From Phoronis ovalis (taxonomy: Eukaryota; Phoronida; Phoronidae), in the NCBI GenBank assembly GCA_028565635.1, contig JAOXYB010017375.1, forward strand, positions 1-18,741: a stretch of DNA of 18,741 bases, read 5' to 3'. Every line of letters starts with the position of its first letter. The first letter of the stretch is position 1. Shown in pieces: positions 1 through 7,591 of the stretch. Position numbers and translations under genes: made by a program. The notes beneath the pieces are model-generated. The model searched no databases. It had not been told where the DNA came from and was given only the letters and a program-made list of their open reading frames with translations.

Positions 1-2
1 AC

Positions 3-125
3 AAAGATGGCTTTACAACTACAGAAACTACATCATATGATGGGCATCTGTCTGCACCCGCAGACCTCTTGTTTAAAGATGAGAATAATATTTACTCAAT
101 TCTGGAATTCTTTGGCAGAATTTAA
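3..125 (+). CDS. Unidentified C-terminal coding end (partial)
   Basis: An open frame enters from the window edge, codes for about 40 residues and ends at TAA (123-125). The peptide reads KDGFTTTETTSYDGHLSAPA, then an acidic/aromatic tail ending in FGRI. Its composition (D, E, T, Y spread evenly, few I/K/N runs) looks like real protein and differs from the low-complexity ORFs around it. I do not recognise the family. No GT donor fits inside it, so it is more likely the terminal exon of an upstream gene, or an alternative last exon, than an internal exon of the Tctex1 gene that follows. An ATTAAA at 318-323 could serve as its poly(A) signal. The opposite strand is also open over part of this stretch, so the strand is not certain. 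Confidence 0.35.
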   Translation, partial: KDGFTTTETTSYDGHLSAPADLLFKDENNIYSILEFFGRI

Positions 126-221
126 GAAATTTTCATTCACATTTTTAACTGAATGCCTCTGTTTCACTTTACTGGATCTTTATAAAAAGATATTTAAATT
201 TCTAAAAATGTTGATCATGTA

Positions 222-690
222 TTATTCATAAGTTGTGCTGTTGCTAATTTCTATGTTTACTGTAGCTAAGTATAATTTATGTATTTATAAGTTGTGCTGT
301 TTAGTTTTATGTTTAATATTAAAATATGACTTTTAAAGTGCTGTTGTTTATTTCTTGTTTACTGTATATAGCTCAGTAATTGGTATATTTCTAAATTGAT
401 TATGTATTCACAAGTTGTACTGTTGTTTATTTCTATATTCAGAGTTTTATATCTAGGTTTACTGTACATCAATTTATTTTATGTATTTATTCAGAAGATG
501 TGCCATTTTTTGTTTCTCTGTTCACTATAGCTGTTGTGTATTTCTGTTTACTGTAATGTATACTTTGATTATGTATTCACAAGAGCCCACATAAAATGTG
601 CTGCTGTTTATTTATTTCACTGTACTTTGATTTTGTATTCATGACATATGCTGTTGTTTATTTCTATATTTACTGTTAGAAATTAAGTAT
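222..690 (+). repeat. Degenerate tandem repeat (about 8 diverged copies)
   Basis: A motif of the form attcacaagttgtgctgtt followed by tatttctatatttactgta recurs at roughly 226, 283, 335, 405, 488, 533, 574 and 637, with uneven spacing of about 45-85 bases and many substitutions. The array is T-rich on the + strand and ends directly at the polypyrimidine tract and acceptor AG (700-701) of the Tctex1 exon. It is most simply an expanded intron or spacer repeat. No ORF of note lies in it. Confidence 0.6.
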
Positions 691-701
691 ACTTTTTGCA
701 G

Positions 702-1358
702 GAAAAACATATGATCCTGTGGCAAGTGCTGCTTTAAGCAAACAAATATCTCAGGAAATCAAGATGAAAGTGAAGGAAATGGATTTTAAAAGGTGCATGT
801 GTACTTAATGTAGTATACATAATTCATGTATTATGCAAAACAAAGAAACTGACAGTGACAACATCGTGTTTGAGAACAAATAACTACATGGTGATTATGG
901 ATGACATTTCTATGGTTTTCAAAGTGGATACTAAAAATCAGTATTTTTCAAAAAAACTTCAGATTATTCTTTCATTATTACCTTCAGAACACATCTTTTT
1001 TCAAAATACCTCTATTAACAGAAGATATCAATAAACATGCACTCACAAGCAAAATTTTGAACACTTCGAGTCTTTTACTAGACTTCTACACATAAAATTT
1101 TGTTAATCCATTTGATGAAGATGTTTGCTGCTGTTGTCCAGCCAAGTAGATTGATAATATCAGCTTTAGTTATGTCTTTTGATATTTTACAGGTACAAAA
1201 TAGTTGTGTTGGTTACGATTGGAGAGAAAGCCAGTCAAGGTGTCAGAATTGGGAGTCGTTGTGTCTGGGATAAAGATCGTGATAATTTCTCTTCTTCAAC
1301 ATTTGAAAATGCCAGCTTGTTTGCAACATCAATAGTGTATGCAATTTATTATGAATAA
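702..1358 (+). CDS. Tctex1 domain-containing (dynein light chain Tctex-type) protein, last two exons
   Basis: Two exons, 702-792 and 1193-1358, join across a 400-base phase-2 intron (AG|GTGCAT donor, TTTTACAG acceptor). They encode about 85 residues: first TYDPVASAALSKQISQEIK and on to MDFKR, then YKIVVLVTIGE, IGSRCVWDKD, NASLFA and VYAIYYE, then stop (1356-1358). This is the C-terminal two thirds of the Tctex1 fold: the second helix (SxxIKxxVKEM), the conserved R-Y-K beta strand, the G-x-R-CxWD turn and the terminal F-A-x-x-VYAxYxE strand. By remembered similarity it is closer to the TCTEX1D1/DYNLT5 branch than to DYNLT1, but that assignment is tentative. Family members are dimeric light chains that bind dynein intermediate chains, in cytoplasmic or ciliary dynein. 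The first exon(s) with the N-terminal helix are not visible and should lie left of the window. An AATAAA (1354-1359) overlaps the stop codon; another lies at 1654-1659. Confidence 0.85.
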
Positions 1359-2080
1359 ATTGTAACCAAGGGCACATGATCAATACATGTAGTAGTAACA
1401 CTGTTTCTAAATCTGAACCCAAATGCTAGAGCTGCTTAATTTATTTTACCATTAATCAAAAATTTTGCATACTTACATATGTAAACAAAAATACCAAGGT
1501 AGCCAGTGAATTTTTTAAAAGTGAAGTTCAGCTTTCGCATGATAACTACAACAAATTTCCCAAATTATTTCAGTCTACTAAAACCATGTTTTATTGTTGT
1601 TAATTTTTTATAGCATATTTATCTTTGTGTGTTAACATGATAAATTTATCAAAAATAAACCTTATTTACAATTTTATATTCACAGTTCATAATTATTATA
1701 TAAATATTAATTTACGATGCCTAAGTCATGAACACTACAATTGTTGACATACATTTTTTGTACGAAAGGCCAAACTTATCACAGCAGTTTACTGGCACAA
1801 TTCTAATTTCTAAGATAACGCTGCAAGCACTTTCAGAAGCTTCAGGCACATTTCGGAATTACCTCAGTAAATAAGCATAGACGTGGTGCTGCTGTCATTT
1901 TATCAATAGAATGGTTTTGATATAAAATTTTAGTTTTTCGTTCAAAACTTCTTTGCAAAATTTCTGCAGCAGAATTATGCCATTTATGTGGCATATTAAG
2001 GAGAAAGATTGGTGCAGAATTTTAAGTCTTACACTGCAGAATTCCACAGAAGCTGGTTAATTCCATTCAATGCTTGGTTT
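1359..2080. other. Convergent intergenic spacer with poly(A) signals on both strands
   Basis: This AT-rich spacer lies between the 3' ends of the Tctex1 gene (+) and the HD-phosphohydrolase gene (-). Candidate signals are AATAAA at 1654-1659 on the + strand and AATAAA on the - strand (tttatt at 1590-1595). Each gene's candidate lies nearer the other gene, so the 3' UTRs may overlap antisense. I see no ORF or RNA gene here. Confidence 0.45.
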
Positions 2081-5000
2081 TTATTCCAACGTCTCTATTT
2101 CCCTCACAATGTTATTTCTGGCCTGAAGCTCATATTTGTCTCGGAATTCTTTTGTTGCATAAATGTTAGGAACTTTCAAAAAACTTCTTAACACCTACAA
2201 TGTATTAATCCTTGCATAAAGTAAAATTAACTAGACCTGTAACATTGCATGGAATTACCATGACTTCCAACATTGGCATAGGTATACCATTAAGATTCCC
2301 CATCCAATTCAATAGAAAAATGTTATAGCATTCATTCAAATACAAAATAGAGCAACGTTCCTAATGTGAGTGTACACCCTTTCATACACTAGCTACCAGT
2401 TAATTTTTCCTGCAGTCTTGACCATACTGATTTTTAGAAAATCGTCGCGTTGGAACAAAATCTACCCATGACTAGCACTATTCCAGTGACAAATAGGCCC
2501 AAATTCAAATTCTGATTTTTTAAAATTGTAATGATCTCTGGAATTTTATTGCTTTAGTCCGAAAGTACAACATGTTTGACATTACAAAATACCCAAAATT
2601 AAAACTTCACACCCCCAAAAAACAAAAAAAATATGTGTATTAACATACTGGTACTATATTAGTATATAGTGTCAATAAAGCCTCATACAATGGTGTACTT
2701 GGGTCAACACAAAGTTTTTGACATGGTAGCCATTTTGGATTCAAGACAGTCACCCAAATTTTCTACTACAAATTTTCATCTTAAAAATCCAGCAAACTAT
2801 TTAATCCAAGTTTTGTTTGAATTTGTTCCAGTCCTTTCCGAGTCATCAAAGAATATGTTTTTGACATGGTTGCCATTTTGGATTAAAGATGGCCACCAAC
2901 CTTCAAATCAAATATTTTCACTTTCAGGTCTATATGAAAATTTCTACAAAATTTTATTTAAATCTGACCAGTATTGTCTGAGAAATGCTTCAGACAAAAT
3001 TTGCTGAAGAAAAAAAAACTAATGCAAAACTATATATTAGATAATTCCAACTATGATATGAATACAGGTATACAGTACAATATCTAGTAGTACCTCTGGG
3101 CCATATGACACTAGCGTTCTTGAGTACAAATAACTATCTTTAATAACATTTGTGACCAAATGAGAAAAAAACAGCATTTGCTTGCAGGAGTCTCCCCCTA
3201 TGGGCCCGTAGTCAATGTCATGATGAGCTGCCATTTAACCGATTAATTTTTTATCCTGCTTGCTAGGATAATTGTCAGGATATTGGTGGTTATTTTGTTA
3301 CTTGGACTCCTTCTATGGGAGGAGAAATTAATTGGATAAGAATTAAGAGATATTTGAGACATGAAATTGGCAAATATTTGAGAACTATATTTTGGAGCAC
3401 TCTGAGACATAAATAGGTCAAAAGGGCACCTATGTGTGGGATTTCTGCTGTGGTCGAATAATTTGGTGGCAATAGTGTGTCAAGAATTTTATGTATGGTT
3501 CCTCTGATGGTGAAAAATCAGTCCATGTTGATAATAGAACCTTCGAAGCTATCATTGAAGAACGTTTTATGTCCAAATTTGATGAAAATTGCATTAAAAG
3601 CTATGGAAGATGTAATACTAGTTTCGTCACAAATTGTCAGGCCACTACATGGTCTGGGTCTGGTGATTAGAAGTAGTAAGTCATAATTGTCAAATGTTGA
3701 TGTCTTTCACTATAATAATGCATGCTAAATGCATTCACACCAAAAAAACAAATAGAAATAATTTTGAAAACAAAAGATAACGATAGATGGACTCTTTGAT
3801 ATGCTGTATAGTCCTCACAATAATACAACATCATGGTAAAATAAATGTATAACTCGAAAAACTGCTAAATAGTTTTTACAAGCTGTCCCATCTCACCTGT
3901 GCTCTTTTCATCTTATACTCATCTTCCGGAATATGAATATACTCTTGTCTGATCTTGGATGCATAGATATCATACTCTGTAAAAAAGGATTAAAATCAAA
4001 TCCATAGGTATGAGGCATCCACATCAGATGATGGCTATATAATTTCATTAGCTAATTTTCATGCCAGTGTGAACTGAAAACCCGTCCCAAAAACTGTGCA
4101 TGCAGTTCCACATAGCAAACATTATGGATTTCAGTTTGCCTAATGGTACAAACATGTAGTCCAAGCTTGTGCCTAATACAAGTATAACAGAAACAGTTTT
4201 TTTTTCTATATACTACAAAAAATTACTTTTCTGCAAGTAACTTGATTGAACTATTAGAAAGCGAATGAGCTACGAGGAAACTTAATACAGAATCAACCAT
4301 ACAAATAAAAACACACTCACTGTCAGCTTGCCACCCTAAAACTTGCATGTCAAAATCAAGAAAATAGTGATAGTCTTCACTTCCATATACATTTGGAGTT
4401 GTGTGAGCTTCTGTCTTGTGAGACTTTGTCAAAAGAATCCAATCATACACTTTGACACAATTAGTTTCATTCTGCAAGTCAAAACTAATTTAAAGTCTCA
4501 CACAACTTTTGACATTATTGTGTTGGTCATTTTAATGTCCCCTAATCATCAGATTGTGAAAAGGCCCCAAAATGGGGAACAAAGTTACGAAACAAGGAAC
4601 ACAATTCAGAAGTAAGCTTCTGTACCTAAGAGATCTTGAATATTTTTAGCATTGCTACAATAATTTATTGAATAAACTATAAAGCATGCAGTGTTTTTCT
4701 TATAGACTGAGATAAAATTTCCTGTTATGAACAGGCTGCCAGGATAACTGGTCTGAGGATTGTTAAATGGCTAAGATAATAATACAAGATTATGAAATCA
4801 AGAAAAAGGAGGAATTAAAACTTTTGCTGATCAATTTATGATAATTACTTGTAAATCTTTAACAATTAAACTGATAAAATTGTACAATAAATCAGAAGAC
4901 TCCACGATGACTTTGTTACATGAAAAGAACTAAAAATAAACTTTTATCTCCCACTGCTTTATGCCACTGAATTTTGCCCTAAATTTTTAAGAAATTGAAC

Positions 5001-6172
5001 TTACTCACAGAGGTAAGTCTACAAAGAAATGTCAATAAGATAAATCTTTCTGAAAGAATAAACTGGCCAAACTAATAGGTGTCTCTAATGCAGCATCAAG
5101 TTTTTGAAACTTTTAATGGTATCAAATTGAAATTATCATGCTAGAAATTACATTTTAATTACTTTCTTCACACATAAACATTAAAATTCGTTATTAATAA
5201 AAGCTAAGATGCTGTAGTCTGCAATTTTTTCATTGGTCAACTCTAACATTCACATATTCAAAAGAAGCTTTCAACATACAAAAGATTTGAGCAAACCTGT
5301 AACAGTTCATCTTGTTTATATGTCTGTACATCTTTTACAAAATCTCTAAACAGCTGCCCACTCAGTTCTTCATTCGTATTTAAAGTAGGATCATATATTG
5401 CACTGAAATAAACTTTAAAAGTTTGAATTTAAAACTGCATTTACATTTTTTAAATTAATTAATAAATGAGGAGTTTTCCTCTAAAACTGTATGATTGCTT
5501 GTTTCTTAAATTCTGTTTCTGAGCAGTCATTCAGCATCTAACAGATTGAACACTGTGAAATGATGTAACAAAAAGCTGTATATAACACAGGAACATCATT
5601 TTGTAAAGGAAAGGTAAACCGTGTGAGCGAGGTTTATATCATAGACCACTCATGACTCATGAGCACTATTTCCATTAGGCCAGAAGGGAATAATTTCCCA
5701 TTAAGTTGGCTACCTGAAGGTATTTTCAATCTGCCTTTAATTTAAGACAACATGACATAATCTTGTTTTCCTTCACTGTAGGCAGTTCAGCCACTATAAA
5801 AAACACTTACAATTATTGTGACTTGAGAGCCCATTTAAGGCTGTGCACCTTAGGCGGTATGTAAAGATGTATTATTATTATTGTAACTGTAAAAGGAACT
5901 TGTCATTATAATAAAATATTTTGAACTGGACCTATAACCTTTTATCATGAAAACACTTACTCATGAAAAATTGTAGCGTAAGCCACCAACTCTGGTTGTT
6001 TAAGTTTTGAGCTATACTCTGTGAAAGCTGTCCACATATCCCTAATGTGCTGCATTGTGTGATAATGCCGCTGACTTTCATTATACTTCTGTCTAATGAT
6101 TAACCACCATTTGTCATTTCCATTTAATGGTTCTGTCAGCATTCGTTGTATGGAAAATTCTGTTGAAGCCAT
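2081..6172 (-). CDS. HD-superfamily metal-dependent phosphohydrolase (COG4339-type), complete
   Basis: Five coding exons on the - strand, 6172-5961, 5402-5297, 4471-4321, 3976-3897 and 2194-2081, all with GT-AG borders and compatible phases, give 220 residues. Landmarks: WW plus [18 protein letters not shown] (about 22-43, the conserved R-H-Y-H-T-x-x-H-I block), the HD pair in IFHDAIYDP (H70, D71; the Asp codon is split by intron 2), NEE just after it, LLTKSH (H124), [11 protein letters not shown] (D145/D147), [17 protein letters not shown] and a C-terminal [12 protein letters not shown]...YELQARNN helix. These match, in order, the predicted metal-dependent phosphohydrolases common in bacteria, which are also about 200-220 residues long. 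The His/Asp set should bind a metal pair; the substrate is unknown. No signal peptide or membrane segment is clear. The start at 6172 is chosen because it directly precedes the family's conserved core. The frame stays open upstream through the exon 2 acceptor, so a start at 6669 or 6666 in the 5' exon would add a short hydrophobic N-terminus. The gene is complete and undamaged, with ordinary animal introns, so it is not contamination. Confidence 0.88.
2695..3005. repeat. Diverged tandem duplication, period about 143 bp
   Basis: The block tttttgacatggt(a/t)gccattttggatt occurs at 2715 and again at 2858. It is followed in both copies by alignable sequence: an 'aagttttgtttgaat' versus 'aaattttatttaaat' stretch, then cag(t)...gtc(c/t)gag. 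The copies stay open in one + frame (a 112-residue ORF), but the protein has no recognisable domain, so the open frame is probably incidental. Short words of the type gacatggttgccattttgg look like a dispersed invertebrate repeat, though I cannot name the family. Confidence 0.6.
3124..3670 (+). pseudogene. Decayed coding-like relic, unidentified
   Basis: Several adjoining + frames read like real protein but are broken by stops and frame changes. Frame 1 (3124-3240) includes [20 protein letters not shown] and ends at a TAA. Frame 3 (3267-3461) gives [17 protein letters not shown]...[13 protein letters not shown]...FWSTLRHK, then TAG (3414-3416), and a second stretch to TAA (3459-3461). Frame 2 (3476-3670) gives [39 protein letters not shown] and ends at TAG (3668-3670). 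Each segment stops where the next begins, which is the pattern of one reading frame that has suffered indels. It lies antisense inside intron 5 of the HD gene. I do not recognise the family; a dead transposable-element ORF or a processed gene copy are both possible. I give no reconstruction. Confidence 0.4.
5820..5886 (+). repeat. Probable SINE 3' tail ending in a TTA microsatellite
   Basis: In intron 2 of the HD gene the sequence gctgtgcaccttaggcggta and a gtaaagatgta stretch run straight into (ttatta)n. A short GC-rich body ending in a simple TTA repeat is typical of 3' ends of tRNA-derived SINEs and LINE tails in marine invertebrates. No tRNA-like A/B box head is evident upstream, so the copy appears 5'-truncated. 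Confidence 0.4.
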
Positions 6173-6645
6173 TAAAATTATGTTTATTAAACACCTAAAC
6201 TGAAAATAACACAAAAGTTAACTGGTATACTTTAGTCAAAAACCAGATCAACTATCAACCTATCAACACTTGTTTATTAAATAAAAAACAGATCCATTCC
6301 ATTCATTATAATAATCAAAAACCAGATCCTCTTCGCTAATTTGGTCATAAAACCGGATCCACTGTTGCTGCACATCCCTAGCAAGTGTAGTAGACGGAAC
6401 CAACCCTAAGAACCCCAGGTATTACAGGAACTGACACGAAATATGGAGACGAGAGCAAAATTCAACTTGATTTGCATGTTTTTTTAACCATCTTATCAGT
6501 CTTGTCACATGTTATACTTATATAGAAACCGTAGAAACATAGCTTTGTTAATCTGTAACTTATATTTGTCCCTGGCTGGTGAAAATTACCAATACACTAA
6601 AAGTCCGATTAATATTATGTAAGTATCCACACATTTTTAACTTAC
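6173..6645 (-). other. Intron 1 of the HD-phosphohydrolase gene, with a short dispersed repeat
   Basis: The donor is GGAAAT|GTAAGT (exon edge 6646). The acceptor is in tattttcag, just upstream of exon 2, so exon 2 begins about 27 bases before the ATG at 6172. The intron contains four loose copies of aaaaaccagatcc near 6235, 6283, 6316 and 6347 (the last as aaaaccggatcc). Nothing else is recognised. Confidence 0.6.
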
Positions 6646-6770
6646 ATTTCCTATAGGCCAATACATCATTTGCTAGCAAAGGGTTCGAAATGAAGGAGTA
6701 TTTTTCAAATACTTGTCAAAAGCTTTCCTAACCATGGAAGCCGCCATCTTGAAACAGGGGAGAAAATTTA
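6646..6770 (-). other. 5' exon of the HD-phosphohydrolase gene with an in-frame upstream ORF
   Basis: The exon ends at a consensus donor (GTAAGT). It contains an ATG in strong context (aagATGGCGG, start 6747) opening a 24-codon ORF, MAASMVRKAFDKYLKNTPSF and four more residues, stopped by TAG at 6675-6673. That ORF is in the same frame as the phosphohydrolase. After the stop, two ATGs (6669, 6666) continue in frame across the splice into the HD protein. So the real protein may start at 6669, at 6666 or at 6172. A weaker donor at ATG|GTTAGG inside the exon would instead join the first ATG in frame to exon 2. The upper boundary is approximate, since no transcription start can be read off. Confidence 0.5.
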
Positions 6771-7512
6771 CAAATAAACATTAATCTCCAACAATTTCAC
6801 AGGAGTAGTCTTTTATTAACAAAACGATGTAAGACATACCAGCCAACTAAATTCTGACTGATGAACATTTTATGATGCAGCACTTCCACATTTGTTGGGT
6901 GAAATTAACAAGTTGAAACCGACTAGTTCTGCGACTTGAATCCACCTATCGGAGAAATGTAGTGCACAGAAGCGGTGAAACAAATCAGGCGGGGATATAG
7001 GGGTTGTTAATTTCACAGGGTTAATAAAATTAAAGCGGTTCTTGTTGTTTCCATGATTATATTTTTTTTTAAATAAACAACTTGCGTAAAAAACTAACTA
7101 TGTTTTTATTATTAATCCATTTCTAACAAGTCATCACATTATGTATTTACAATATTAAACAAAAGAAGTTATAACACAGCTAGATTATTTTGTTAATTTT
7201 TACATACAATTTAATTAAAGTAAAACAAAATTAGTCGCAATATTCACCTGTAAATGCACCCATATTTGCAAATAATCCCTCCCAACCCGAAGATAACAAT
7301 TTACTTATAACTGCATGAAAGAATGATTTAATTTGTCAAGTGAATATATACATATCAAATTTGCCATTGTGTATGCCACAGAGTAACAGCCACTTTAACT
7401 TGATCCAAATGTTAATATATATAAACATCTATACAATGATACTTTACAAGCATAGGAAAAATAACATGTAGGATCTGTATTTAAATCCGAGATCTGTGTG
7501 ACCTAAACATGA
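6771..7512. other. Intergenic region between SASS6 3' end and HD gene 5' end
   Basis: The spacer is AT-rich and lies between two tandem - strand genes. The promoter of the HD gene should be in its left part, next to the 6747 ATG, where base composition is locally less AT-rich (6950-7020). I see no TATA box that I would defend and no ORF or RNA gene. Confidence 0.4.
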
Positions 7513-7518
7513 TTTATT
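7513..7518 (-). terminator. Poly(A) signal of SASS6 (AATAAA)
   Basis: A canonical AATAAA on the - strand, about 75 bases past the SASS6 stop codon and the first one downstream of it. It implies a short 3' UTR. Confidence 0.65.
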
Positions 7519-7591
7519 TCGTGAACTCGACACTGAAACAATCATAAGTAAAGGCATGTTATTATTTCTTCTCTCGTAGTCAGCGATTCTC

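Larger units (their letters stand above)
2195..3896 (-). other. Intron 5 of the HD-phosphohydrolase gene
   Basis: The donor is CAG|GTGAGA at the 3897 side and the acceptor TTGTAG ends at 2195. This is the gene's longest intron (1702 bases). It holds the 143-bp-period repeat (2695-3005) and the decayed coding-like relic (3124-3670), which are listed separately. The rest is AT-rich with no recognisable content. Confidence 0.8.

Noticed and set aside
901-1095. 64-codon + strand ORF
   Set aside because: It lies within the Tctex1 intron (793-1192), is Phe/Leu/Ser-rich as expected from AT-rich DNA, and has no splice-compatible ends.
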